The notes: generated by a model from the sequence alone, not told the origin. A stretch of 44,394 nucleotides of DNA from Candidatus Kaiserbacteria bacterium (GCA_016217905.1 JACRFL010000002.1:82817-127210), one strand, 5' to 3'; shown: positions 19,231 to 28,526, numbered from the stretch's first letter. Numbers and translations are program-made.

Positions 19231-19731
19231 TTAGCGCGCGGGGAGGCCGCGCGCGAGCGCGGTGATTCCGATAGCTATCGCGTCCAACTCGTCGTCAAGC
19301 CGCCTTTTCTTCGGGAGGGAAAGAAGTCGGGGGATCATCTTTGCCACGGACGTCTTGTCTGCCCCGCCGTGCCCCGCCACCGCGATTTTCACCTGCTGGG
19401 GAGAGCATTCGACGACCGGTAAGGCCGCGGATCCGGCGACGGAGAGGATCGCTCCGCGCGCCTCGGCGACGCCGAGCGCCGTCTTCTTATTTTTACTGAA
19501 GAAGAGCGTTTCGATAGCGAGCGCGTTCGGCGCGTAGTCTTTGATCGCGGCGGAAACGACGTTCGCCACCCGCGCCAGGCGACCTTCGCGCGCGCCCTTC
19601 TCCGGAATCACGCACGCGCTCATCAGAAGCATCGGCCGCGACGGGTCTCCCTCGATCACTGCGATGCCGAGGCGATCGTACCCGGGATCAATCGCCAGCA
19701 CCCGGAGAGGACGCCTAGTCGGTGCTCTCAT
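19231..19731 (-). CDS. ruvC: Holliday junction endonuclease RuvC
   Basis: LRVLAIDPGYDRLGIAVIEGD, LAIETLFFSKNKKTALGVAEARGAIL, DDELDAIAIGITAL. Confidence 0.94.
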   Translation of the reverse strand: MRAPTRRPLRVLAIDPGYDRLGIAVIEGDPSRPMLLMSACVIPEKGAREGRLARVANVVSAAIKDYAPNALAIETLFFSKNKKTALGVAEARGAILSVAGSAALPVVECSPQQVKIAVAGHGGADKTSVAKMIPRLLSLPKKRRLDDELDAIAIGITALARGLPAR

Positions 19732-20266
19732 AGCCGCGCGCGTTCGTGAATACCCGCTGGACATCGTCGTGCTCGTCGAGCGCCTCGAGTATGGCGGCCA
19801 ACTCCTCTTCTTCGCCGCCCGCGACCTCGACAAGAGGCTCGTTCGGCGCAAAAGCCGTTCCCGTTTTCGTAAACGCCCAGCTCGCGGCGCCAGGATTCGC
19901 GAGCTCCACCCCGTGCAGGACAAGGAGATGTTTTATTTCCTGCGTCGTCCTATTTTTGTTATCGGTAAGCGCGTCAACCACGAGCGCGGCGCCGCCCGGA
20001 CCGTACGCCTCATACACGACTTGCTCGAGACTTCCCGCGTCCTTCGACGCGCCATTCGCTATCGCGCGATCGATATTTTCCTTCGGCATGTTTTCCGCTT
20101 TGGCGCGCGCGATGGCGGCAGCGAGTCCGGGGGCCGACACGACCCCGTTCGCCCTCTTCGACTCCAGCGCGATAAGGCGGGCGTAGAGCGAGAAGACGCG
20201 GCTCTTTGCCGAATCGGTCACCGCTTTCTGCCGCTTGATTTGAGACCACTTACTGTGCCCCGACAT
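19715..20266 (-). CDS. yebC: YebC/PmpR family regulator
   Basis: MSGHSKWSQIKRQKAVTDSAKSRVFSLYARLI...YEAYGPGGAALVVDALTDNKNRTTQEIKHLL. Confidence 0.93.
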   Translation of the reverse strand: MSGHSKWSQIKRQKAVTDSAKSRVFSLYARLIALESKRANGVVSAPGLAAAIARAKAENMPKENIDRAIANGASKDAGSLEQVVYEAYGPGGAALVVDALTDNKNRTTQEIKHLLVLHGVELANPGAASWAFTKTGTAFAPNEPLVEVAGGEEEELAAILEALDEHDDVQRVFTNARGYESTD

Positions 20267-20268
20267 AG

Positions 20269-21270
20269 TTAGAACATAGCATCGAGATTCTCTCCATTCA
20301 AATAAGAACGACCTTTCGGAGTGAGGATGCGGCCGCGCGGAGAACGCTCGATGAAGCCGAGGCGCAGCAGGTAGGGCTCATAGACGTTCTCGACGGTGTC
20401 GGGATCCTCGTGGAGCGCGGCCGCGAGAGCGCCGACGCCAGAGGGGCCGCCGCGGAAGCTCCCGAGAAGCGTCCTGAGGTAGCGTCGGTCGTCCTTGGTG
20501 AGGCCCTTCGCGTCGATGCCGAAGAGCTCGCACGCCTCGTCGCAGAGTTCCGCAGAGAGAGGGCGCTCATGCACCTGCGAAAAGTCGCGCACGCGCTTGA
20601 GGAGCGCGTTTGCGACCCTCGGAGTCGCGCGGCTTCTCGCCGCGATGCGCTCGATAACGTCTGCCGGCATCGAGAGATCGAGGAGGCGTGCGGAGCGGCG
20701 GACAATGTCGCGCAGGTCGTTGTCGCTGTAGAAGTCGAGCTGGTAGGTGCCGCCGCCGAATCGCGAGCGAAGCGGTCCGGAGAGTTCCGCGACGCGCGTG
20801 GTCGCCCCGAGAAGCGTAAAGGGCGGGAGCGCGAGCTCGACCGTGCGCGCCGAAGGCCCCTTCCCAAGGATGAGGTCGAGGTGTCCCGACTCGAGCGCGG
20901 GGTAGAGGAGCTCTTCTATTTTGCGCGAGAGGCGATGAATCTCGTCGATGAAGAGGACGGTGTTCGGTTCGAGGTTGGTGAGTATCGCCGCGAGGTCTCC
21001 GGCGCGTTCGATAGCGACGCCTGAAGTGCTCTTGAGGGGCGACTCAAGCGCCGCGGCGACGAGATGGGCGAGGGTTGTCTTGCCGACGCCGGGCGGGCCG
21101 TAGAAGAGGATGTGTTCCGGCATGTCCCCGCGCTTCTTCGCCGCATCGATGGCGATGCGCACGTTCGCCTTCACCTGTTTCTGCCCGACGTAGTCGTCCC
21201 AGCGGGAGGGGCGAAGCGCCGAATCGAGGGAGGTCGGAGCCGCGGGGTTGATACTTGAGAGACTTGACAT
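20269..21270 (-). CDS. ruvB: Holliday junction branch migration helicase RuvB
   Basis: LRPSRWDDYVGQKQVKANV, ILFYGPPGVGKTTLAHLVA, VLFIDEIHRLSRKIEELLYPALE, LLGATTRVAELSGPLRSRFG. Confidence 0.96.
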   Translation of the reverse strand: MSSLSSINPAAPTSLDSALRPSRWDDYVGQKQVKANVRIAIDAAKKRGDMPEHILFYGPPGVGKTTLAHLVAAALESPLKSTSGVAIERAGDLAAILTNLEPNTVLFIDEIHRLSRKIEELLYPALESGHLDLILGKGPSARTVELALPPFTLLGATTRVAELSGPLRSRFGGGTYQLDFYSDNDLRDIVRRSARLLDLSMPADVIERIAARSRATPRVANALLKRVRDFSQVHERPLSAELCDEACELFGIDAKGLTKDDRRYLRTLLGSFRGGPSGVGALAAALHEDPDTVENVYEPYLLRLGFIERSPRGRILTPKGRSYLNGENLDAMF

Positions 21271-21496
21271 AAAATAGTATGAATGCTAACATCTTAACAC
21301 AGTTCTGATCCTGTTCATACCCCTCTAGGCAAGGCTTGACGGCTTCGGGCGTTTCCCCAAGGACTTTCTGGTCTGATACTCCGGTATCGGTGCTGGAGAT
21401 CTCCTCAGGTGTCTCGTTCACCCCGCGATTTATTGCGGGTTTTGCCTTGAGGATTATGGACGGGATTTTGTTTTCCGCACACCCGCGAGCGACGGC

Positions 21497-23167
21497 TCAC
21501 CGCGGGAGGTCGACGGTGTCGGCGACTTCAGAAAGGGAGGTGACGCCGGCGAGCGCCTTGAGGATGCCGTCTTGAGCCATGGTCAGGTACCCCTGTTTCG
21601 CCACGAGCTTCGCGATGTCGTTTTCAGGAGGATTGTCGCGGAGGAAATGCGCGAGCTCGTCGTCCATGAAGATCGCCTCGTAAAGGCCGATACGCCCCTT
21701 ATATCCCGTTTCGTCCGCGCTTTCGGGCGCCGGCTCCCACACCGTCTCCATTTTTTCAGGCATTAAAGATTTGTCGGTAAGTGTCTCAAACACTTTCCCT
21801 ATCATCGTTTTCTCCTTGTCTGTGAGCGGGCGCTCTTCCCGCTTGTCCGGATCGAGCGTACGCAGAAGGCGCTGCGCCATCGAGACCGTTACCGCCGAGC
21901 CGAAGGATTTCGGGTCCGCGCCGAGGTCGACGAGGCGCGGGAAGGTGCCGGCGGCGTTGTTCGTGTGGAGGGTGGAGAAGACGAAGTGGCCGGTAAGCGC
22001 CGCCTGGATGGCGATGTTCGCCGTCTCGCCGTCGCGGATCTCACCCACCATGATGATGTCGGGATCCTGGCGCACGATCGAGCGGAGCCCTTCGGAGAAG
22101 GTGTACGCGTCTCCCGCGACCTGCGTTTGCACGATGCCGTCGAGGTGGTATTCGATTGGGTCCTCAATGGTGATTATTTTTATCTCCGGCGCGTGGATCT
22201 CGCGCAAGAAGGAATAAAGAGTCGTCGTTTTACCACTGCCGGTGGGGCCGGTAGTGAGCAGCATGCCGTTGCTCCGCCGGATCTCCGCTTCAAGGCGCGC
22301 AAGCAGCTTCGGGTGTATGCCAAGCTCCTTGTACGAGACCATCGTCGTCTTCGGGTCGAGAATGCGCATCACGATCGATTCGCCGTAGTTCCCGGGGATG
22401 AATGAAACGCGCATCTCGATCTCATCCGTGCCGCGCACGATGCTGAAGCGCCCGTCCTGCGCGCGGTTGGTGACGTTCAGCTTCGTGCCCGAGAGGAGCT
22501 TGATGCGTGAATTGAGCTCATGATAGGTTTTCAAATCGAAGAAATACGCGTCGACGAGGACTCCGTCGATACGCAGGCGCAGACGCACGGTCTCCTCTCC
22601 CGGCTCGAAGTGGATGTCGGACGCGCGGAGCGCGAGCGCCCCTGCGAGCACGGTCTCGAGGAGGTGGGAAACACGATCGATCGTTTTCACCGCGGCTGCG
22701 GCGTCGAGCTCTTCCTTGAGAGTGCCGTGTCCCGCGCCTCCTTCGGCGAGCTTCGAGAGCGTCTTGGCGGACACGGTGAGGGAGCCAATCTTTGATTCGA
22801 CCGCGAAAGAGAGGTCGCCATAGCGCGCGAGGATCTTGTCGAGGCTTCGCTTCGAGACGAGGAATTTCTGCAGCAAGAATCCTCGGTTCACCAGGTCGCT
22901 CTCGAGCTTCGCGAGCGCTGGGTTGTTCGGATTGTGGACGGCGAGCGAGAGCGCTCTCGCCGTCTTCACGAATGCCGCCGCTTCGGCCTCTCGCGCCTCT
23001 TTCTCCGGAATAATGCGGAGCGCCTCGCTGTCGATCTCCTTCAGCGAGAGGTTGACGTAGCCCATGCCGTATTTCTCCGAGAGAATGCGCGCGACATCCT
23101 CTTCCTCGCGCTCGCGCACCTCGGCGAGCTTCGCTCCTTCGCGCGCGACATCAAACGGGAGATCCAT
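21497..23167 (-). CDS. pilB: GspE/PilB-family type II/IV secretion ATPase
   Basis: ASDIHFEPGEETVRLRLRIDGVL, LLTTGPTGSGKTTTLYSFL, ITIEDPIEYHLDGIVQTQV, LRSIVRQDPDIIMVGEIRDGETANIAIQAALTGH. Confidence 0.93.
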   Translation of the reverse strand: MDLPFDVAREGAKLAEVREREEEDVARILSEKYGMGYVNLSLKEIDSEALRIIPEKEAREAEAAAFVKTARALSLAVHNPNNPALAKLESDLVNRGFLLQKFLVSKRSLDKILARYGDLSFAVESKIGSLTVSAKTLSKLAEGGAGHGTLKEELDAAAAVKTIDRVSHLLETVLAGALALRASDIHFEPGEETVRLRLRIDGVLVDAYFFDLKTYHELNSRIKLLSGTKLNVTNRAQDGRFSIVRGTDEIEMRVSFIPGNYGESIVMRILDPKTTMVSYKELGIHPKLLARLEAEIRRSNGMLLTTGPTGSGKTTTLYSFLREIHAPEIKIITIEDPIEYHLDGIVQTQVAGDAYTFSEGLRSIVRQDPDIIMVGEIRDGETANIAIQAALTGHFVFSTLHTNNAAGTFPRLVDLGADPKSFGSAVTVSMAQRLLRTLDPDKREERPLTDKEKTMIGKVFETLTDKSLMPEKMETVWEPAPESADETGYKGRIGLYEAIFMDDELAHFLRDNPPENDIAKLVAKQGYLTMAQDGILKALAGVTSLSEVADTVDLPR

Positions 23168-23209
23168 GCGGGCATCATACCATCAGGATAGGCGCTCCGA
23201 GCGAGGATC

Positions 23210-23239
23210 TTGACAAATTGGCACGAGTGGTAGTATAAT
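23210..23239 (+). promoter_or_regulatory. sigma70-type promoter: TTGACA (23210-23215), N18, TATAAT (23234-23239)
   Basis: Exact consensus hexamers, 18-nt spacer, followed by AAAGGAGG at 23282-23289 before ATG 23294. Confidence 0.8.
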
Positions 23240-23293
23240 TCGCGTAGAACCGTCGATTTTTGGCGGCCCCGCAATCAACCGAAAGGAGGCCCC

Positions 23294-23542
23294 ATGAAGG
23301 CCATCATTTCTGCACTTTTCGCCGTCGCGGCTCTCGCGAGCTGCGTGGTGGTGGTGGTCCCGCCCCAAATGGTGGCGAAACCGGCGGTCGTGGTGCAGCC
23401 GGCAGCGCCGGCGGTCTGCGTCAACGGGTGGGGGCAACTCGTCTCCTGCGGTGGGGGCTACGTCTACGGCTACGGAGTGCCGCAGACTACCGGCTGCATG
23501 GCGGTTCGCGGCAGGAATGTCGCATTCCAAAGCTGTTGGTAG
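23294..23542 (+). CDS. small putative lipoprotein / secreted Cys-containing protein
   Basis: MKAIISALFAVAALASC (lipobox LASC) VVVVVPPQ...AVCVNGWGQLVSCGGGYVYGYGVPQTTGCMAVRGRNVAFQSCW; strong promoter and RBS. Confidence 0.75.
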   Translation: MKAIISALFAVAALASCVVVVVPPQMVAKPAVVVQPAAPAVCVNGWGQLVSCGGGYVYGYGVPQTTGCMAVRGRNVAFQSCW

Positions 23543-23628
23543 TTCGTAGCCAACCGCACCCTTCTGTGCGCCTCGTCTCTTACGAGCAGGCGCACTTTCA
23601 TTTTCGGCGGTACAATAATGTCTCCACG

Positions 23629-24069
23629 ATGGAGAAAACAGTCCGGACGCTTGCGGAGTTTGAGGCCGAGGCCGTGCGCTTCGCGCACGCCCTTGTGCCG
23701 CGGGAAGGGGGCGCAACCCTGGTCACGCTCTCCGGCGAACTCGGCGCGGGGAAGACCGCCTTTATCAAAGCCGTCGCGAAGGCGTTCGGTGTCGAGGAGA
23801 CCGTGACGAGCCCCACCTTTGTTCTCGAGAAAATTTACGAACTTGGAAGCGAAGCTTCCAAGTTCGAGCGACTGGTTCACATCGATGCGTACCGGCTTGA
23901 GGGGGGAAGCGATCTTGCGCCGCTCGGTTTTGATGAGCTGATGCAGGACGCGGGTAATCTTATTCTGCTTGAGTGGCCGGAGAAAGTGGCCGACGCGCTT
24001 CAAGATATTTCGATACGCATTTCTATTCTCGTACAACCCGACGGGATTCGCACCATTTCGTATGAATAA
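23629..24069 (+). CDS. tsaE: tRNA threonylcarbamoyladenosine biosynthesis ATPase TsaE
   Basis: VTLSGELGAGKTAFIKAVAKAFGVEETVTSPTFVLEKIYEL...LVHIDAYRLEGGSDL...ILLEWPEKV. Confidence 0.93.
   Translation: MEKTVRTLAEFEAEAVRFAHALVPREGGATLVTLSGELGAGKTAFIKAVAKAFGVEETVTSPTFVLEKIYELGSEASKFERLVHIDAYRLEGGSDLAPLGFDELMQDAGNLILLEWPEKVADALQDISIRISILVQPDGIRTISYE
23838..23866. repeat. perfect 13-bp inverted repeat with GAA loop inside tsaE
   Basis: CGAACTTGGAAGC-GAA-GCTTCCAAGTTCG. Confidence 0.9.
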
Positions 24070-26440
24070 AAAACTTTCGCCAAAGCCGCGCATCGTCCTC
24101 CTCGACACGCACGCGATCATCCATCGCGCGTACCACGCACTGCCGGAGTTCACCGGGCCCACGGGTGCACCCACCGGTGCTTTGTACGGGCTTGTCGCGA
24201 TGTTGCTCAAAATCATCGCCGAACTCAAGCCGGACTATATGACCGCATGCTTCGATTTAGCGGGGCCCACTATCCGGCACGAAGCGTATGAGGGATATAA
24301 AGGGACGCGCGTAAAGACTGAAGACGCGCTCGCGCTACAGTTGAATGAATCACGCAAGGTCTTCGAAGCTTTTTCTATTCCTATGTATGAGCGAGCGGGG
24401 TTTGAAGCCGACGATCTCCTCGGCACCATCGCCCACGAACTGAAAAAAGAAAAAAGCGTGGATGTCATCATCGCCTCCGGCGACATGGACACGCTCCAGC
24501 TCGTCGACGACGAGCGCGTGCGCGTGTACACCCTGAAAAAGGGCATCAACGACACCATTCTCTATGACGAGAAGGCTGTCGTCGAACGCTTCGGATTCCC
24601 CCCGGCGCTCATTCCCGACTGGAAGGGTCTTCGCGGCGACCCTTCTGACAACATCAAGGGCGTGCCCGGCATCGGGGAAAAGACCGCGACTGAACTCATC
24701 ACCGGATTTGGGTCTCTCGAGAAGATATATGCAACGCTCAAGAAGGGCGACGAAGCTTTCCTGAAAAAAGGAGTGAAAGCGCGCATGGTCGGACTCCTGA
24801 AAGAACATGAGGAGGACGCGCGTTTCTCCAAGTCGCTCGCGACGATACGGCTCGATGTGCCGATTGCCTTCACGCTGCCCGAGCGGTCCTGGCGCGAGAA
24901 TGTCGATATGCAGCGCCTGTTCGCCCTGTGCGAGGAATTCGGCTTCAGAACGCTCAGAGAAAGGATCAAAACGATGTTTCGCAGCGAATCGGGGGCTGAG
25001 GAGACGATCGAGCTCGTGCCGGAGGAGAAGGTGGACGAGACCCGGCTCGCCGAGGCGCAGGTCACGCTCTGGCTCATCTCGTCGGAGTTTACGAATCCGT
25101 CGCTCGACGACATCCTCGCGTTTACGAAGAAGCGCTCGTTCGCCGACGCGTACGCCGAACTCGAGAAACAATTGTCTGCCACAGGGAAGGTGCGCGAGGT
25201 CTACGAGCGGATAGAGAAGCCGCTCATTCCGGTCGTGCGCAAGATGGAAGCGCGCGGCGTCCTTATTGACCCGAAAATACTCGACGGCCTGGCCCTGGAG
25301 TATCGCGCCGAGCTCAAAGAGCTCGAGAATAAAATTTATACAGCCGCCGGGCGCGAGTTTAACGTGAACTCTCCGAAGCAGCTCGGCGAAGTGCTCTTCG
25401 ACGAATTGAAGATCATCCCAGAAAAACAGAAGAGGACGGCGGGTGGAGCGCGCTCGACGCGCGAGAGCGAGCTCGAGAAGATCCGCGACACGCACCCGAT
25501 CGTGGGCGACATTCTCAAATACCGCGAGCTGAAGAAGCTGCTCTCGACCTATATCGAGAATCTCCCGCCGCTCTTGGGCGCCGACAACCGCCTGCATGCC
25601 GAGTTCCTCCAAACCGGCACCACGACCGGCCGCATGGCTTCGCAGAATCCTAATCTACAGAACATCCCGCTCCACTCGGAGCGCGGCCGCGCGATACGGC
25701 ACGCGTTCGTCGCGACACCCGGGTTCGCGCTCGTGGCGCTCGATTATTCCCAGATAGAGCTGCGAATCGCAGCCATTCTCTCCGGCGACGAGAAACTCTG
25801 TGAGATTTTCAGAGGCGGTCGCGACGTGCACCGGGAGGTCGCGGCGCAGGTGTTCCGCGTCGCGCCGGGGGCGGTCGATCAAGAGATGCGGCGGCGCGCG
25901 AAGGTCATCAACTTCGGCATTCTCTACGGTATGGGGGTAAATGCTCTGCGCGCCCAGCTTGGCTCGACGACCGCCGAGGCGCATCAGTATCTCGAAGAGT
26001 ATTTCAGCACGTTCAAAACGCTTTCCGAATATCTAGAAACAACAAAAGGTTCTGCGCGCAAACACGGTTATACCGAGACGCTTTTCGGCCGCCGCCGCCA
26101 ATTCCCGGAGATGAAGTCATCCCTGCCCTACGTGCGCGCACAGGCCGAGCGCATGGCGGTGAATGCGCCTATCCAGGGGACGCAGGCGGATATCATCAAG
26201 CTCGCGATGGTGCACGCCGACGAGATGCTTGAGCGGGAACGTGCACAGGAAGATGCGTATCTGCTTCTGCAAGTTCACGACGAGCTCGTGTACGAGATCC
26301 GCGCCGAGCGTGCCGAGGCGCTCGGCGCGAAGATACGGGAGATCATGGAGTCCGTGTTGTCTCCGGAAGACGCGCGCGGCGTGCCCGTCATCGCGACGAT
26401 GAAATCCGGCCCCGACTGGGGTTCGATGAATTCGCTATGA
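24062..26440 (+). CDS. polA: DNA polymerase I
   Basis: 5' nuclease domain (IVLLDTHAIIHRAYHAL) and polymerase motifs (TGTTTGRMASQNPNLQNIP, LVALDYSQIELRIAAILSGD, AKVINFGILYGMG, LLLQVHDELVYE). Confidence 0.96.
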   Translation: MNKKLSPKPRIVLLDTHAIIHRAYHALPEFTGPTGAPTGALYGLVAMLLKIIAELKPDYMTACFDLAGPTIRHEAYEGYKGTRVKTEDALALQLNESRKVFEAFSIPMYERAGFEADDLLGTIAHELKKEKSVDVIIASGDMDTLQLVDDERVRVYTLKKGINDTILYDEKAVVERFGFPPALIPDWKGLRGDPSDNIKGVPGIGEKTATELITGFGSLEKIYATLKKGDEAFLKKGVKARMVGLLKEHEEDARFSKSLATIRLDVPIAFTLPERSWRENVDMQRLFALCEEFGFRTLRERIKTMFRSESGAEETIELVPEEKVDETRLAEAQVTLWLISSEFTNPSLDDILAFTKKRSFADAYAELEKQLSATGKVREVYERIEKPLIPVVRKMEARGVLIDPKILDGLALEYRAELKELENKIYTAAGREFNVNSPKQLGEVLFDELKIIPEKQKRTAGGARSTRESELEKIRDTHPIVGDILKYRELKKLLSTYIENLPPLLGADNRLHAEFLQTGTTTGRMASQNPNLQNIPLHSERGRAIRHAFVATPGFALVALDYSQIELRIAAILSGDEKLCEIFRGGRDVHREVAAQVFRVAPGAVDQEMRRRAKVINFGILYGMGVNALRAQLGSTTAEAHQYLEEYFSTFKTLSEYLETTKGSARKHGYTETLFGRRRQFPEMKSSLPYVRAQAERMAVNAPIQGTQADIIKLAMVHADEMLERERAQEDAYLLLQVHDELVYEIRAERAEALGAKIREIMESVLSPEDARGVPVIATMKSGPDWGSMNSL

Positions 26441-27126
26441 TTTATTTTTTTCACGGATCCGATATCGAGAAGGCGCGCACCAAAGCATTCGAGTGGGTCG
26501 CGACTGCGCGGGCAAAAGAGCCGAACCTCGCGTACGTGCGCCTTTCGCGCGAGGAGTTGACCCCAGCGGCGCTTGAGGATGCCGCGCTTTCGGGCGGACT
26601 CTTCGTTAAGCGGCTTTTGATACTCATTGACGACCCGTTTCCGGCCGCCCGTGCGGCAAGCGATGAAGAGGGCGATGTAAAAGAAGAGAGTGCGGGAGTC
26701 CTCGAAGGACACCTCGACGCACTTGCCGCCTCCGATAACGCCATTCTCATCCTCGCACCGAAACTCGCCGCAGCCAAGGCGAAAAAAATCGCGAAGAAGG
26801 CGAAGAAGGAATACAAATTCGATGCTCCTGTCGCGCGCGAAGACGCGCGTGGTTTTAACAGTAATCTCGTGAACGCGCTCGCGGCGCGAAGTCGCGAGAA
26901 GCTCTGGCTCGAGATCAATCGTGCGCTTCGCGCGGGCGACGCGCCCGAGATGCTGCACGGCCTCCTCCACTGGAAGGCGCGCGACCTGATGGGGAGTGGC
27001 AGCCGCGCCTGGACGCCGAAAGAATCACGGCAATTGTCGCTCGCCCTCATCGCGCTCCTCCAAAACTCCCGCCGCGGCGACCTCGACCTCGCCTCCTCTC
27101 TTGAGCGTTTCGCCCTCTCTCTGTAA
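26437..27126 (+). CDS. DNA polymerase III delta subunit-like protein
   Basis: MIYFFHGSDIEKARTKAFEWV... LSGGLFVKRLLILIDDP... LHGLLHWKARDLM; HolA-like layout, overlaps polA stop. Confidence 0.6.
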   Translation: MIYFFHGSDIEKARTKAFEWVATARAKEPNLAYVRLSREELTPAALEDAALSGGLFVKRLLILIDDPFPAARAASDEEGDVKEESAGVLEGHLDALAASDNAILILAPKLAAAKAKKIAKKAKKEYKFDAPVAREDARGFNSNLVNALAARSREKLWLEINRALRAGDAPEMLHGLLHWKARDLMGSGSRAWTPKESRQLSLALIALLQNSRRGDLDLASSLERFALSL

Positions 27127-27516
27127 TTAACGCTTTCTTTTCTGTTCGCGTTCGCGGACGGCGTCTTCGTCCATACCGAAGTGATGCGCGAATTCGTGCC
27201 AGATCGTCTCGGCGACCACATCGCGCACGTCCCTACCCTCGTCGTGTGCCGCTTCCTCGACTGGTCGGCGATAGAGCGTGATCGTGTCCGGCAAGGTCAT
27301 TCCGACGCCGTAATTCTCTCCGCGCTCCGTGAGAGGGACGCCCTGATAGAGGCCGAGCAGCATCTCGTCCGGTCCGAGCCTCTCCTTCCGGCGCACGAGT
27401 GTCGACGGTTCATCCTCGACGAGGAGCGCGACATTTCTTATCTTCTCGCGCACCCACGCAGGCAACCGCTCGAAACCTTCCTGCACGAGTCGCTCAAATG
27501 CCGCATCTTTCATCAA
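27127..27516 (-). CDS. metallopeptidase family protein (zincin-like, HEFAHHFG)
   Basis: MMKDAAFERLVQEGFERLP...LLGLYQGVPLTERG...PDTITLYRRPVEE...IWHEFAHHFGMDE. Confidence 0.88.
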   Translation of the reverse strand: MMKDAAFERLVQEGFERLPAWVREKIRNVALLVEDEPSTLVRRKERLGPDEMLLGLYQGVPLTERGENYGVGMTLPDTITLYRRPVEEAAHDEGRDVRDVVAETIWHEFAHHFGMDEDAVREREQKRKR

Positions 27517-27625
27517 CCTATTCTACCCGATGCCCCCGGCAGGTTACGAACCAGCGTATGGTATCATGTAAAGGGAGTCGTCGAAATATGCGAGAAATGA
27601 TAATGTGCGACTAGAAAATAAACAT

Positions 27626-27698
27626 GCGCCCGTAGCTCAGTCGGTAGAGCAAGAAGCTTTTAACTTCGAGGTCGGTGGTTCGAGTCCACCCGGGCGCA
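27626..27698 (+). tRNA. tRNA-Lys(UUU)
   Basis: Cloverleaf: GCGCCCG/CGGGCGC acceptor, anticodon loop CTTTTAA, T-loop TTCGAGT; CCA not encoded. Confidence 0.95.
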
Positions 27699-27699
27699 C

Positions 27700-28526
27700 A
27701 TGATCACTTTTAGAGAACAATGTATAGCCCTGCGAGAGAGGGACTACAGCATCATTGAAATAATGAAAGTTACGGGGCGGGCAAAAACTTCGGTATACAC
27801 GCATATCAAAGACATGCCATTGAGCGAGAAGCGCATAGAAAGATACAGAGTTGCTTCAGGTGAATGGATTAGGAAATTTGCCCTCGCAAGAAAAGGAAAA
27901 AGTAACCGCTCGTTTCTAACTTTTGATAAATGGTCTACTAAGACCGTACTATTGGTCGCGCACCTACTTTTTGATGGAGAGATTACTCGCGGGAAATGCG
28001 TTTATAATAACCGCAGCGAAGAACTTCTCGAACGTGTTGAAAACTAGTCCGTGAGCAATATGATTTCGAGCCGAAACGGTATAAGAATCAAGTGACTGGG
28101 GTCGCAAGAATTAGTTATCATAATGTGGCTCTCGGGACTTATCTACAGAAAAAATCTAAGGAACTATTGAAACAAGTCAAAAAAATGCCATTGGATTTTA
28201 AGCGAGAATTCGTGCGCGCATTTTTTGACGATGAAGGATGCATGGATTTTCGTTCTTCAGGACGAAAAAGAGTCCGCGGATATCAAAAAGACATTCGAGT
28301 ATTAAAGATAATTCGAGGACTTTTGAGCAATTTTGGTATTACAGCGCGAATAGCGCTTCCTAACGAAGTAGTGATTGTCGGAAAAGAAAATCTTATTCGA
28401 TTCGAACGCGAAATTAATTTCTCGCCCGGCGTGTTTATAAATGGGAACCGTACAAACAGCCGCTGGAAAAAGCATCTGGAGAAAAGAGTGCTTCTGCGGA
28501 TGGCGATTGAGTCGTTTAAAAACTAG
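27700..28526 (+). pseudogene. HTH + LAGLIDADG-type homing endonuclease, split into two ORFs (27700..28047, 28092..28526)
   Basis: HTH-like N-terminus SIIEIMKVTGRAKTSVYTHIKDMPLS; motif 1 LLVAHLLFDGEI, motif 2 FVRAFFDDEGCMDF. Continuity VEK-LVREQYDFEPKRYKNQVTGVARISY is restored by one extra A at 28040-28043. Confidence 0.75.

Noticed and set aside
21421-21443. CCCGC-GATTTATT-GCGGG-TTTT as an intrinsic terminator
   Set aside because: The T-run is on the plus strand whereas both neighbouring genes (pilB, ruvB) are on the minus strand; stem is only 5 bp, so no terminator call.
24350-25612. 420-aa minus-strand ORF opposite polA
   Set aside because: Antisense shadow ORF of a GC-rich gene; no supporting domain.
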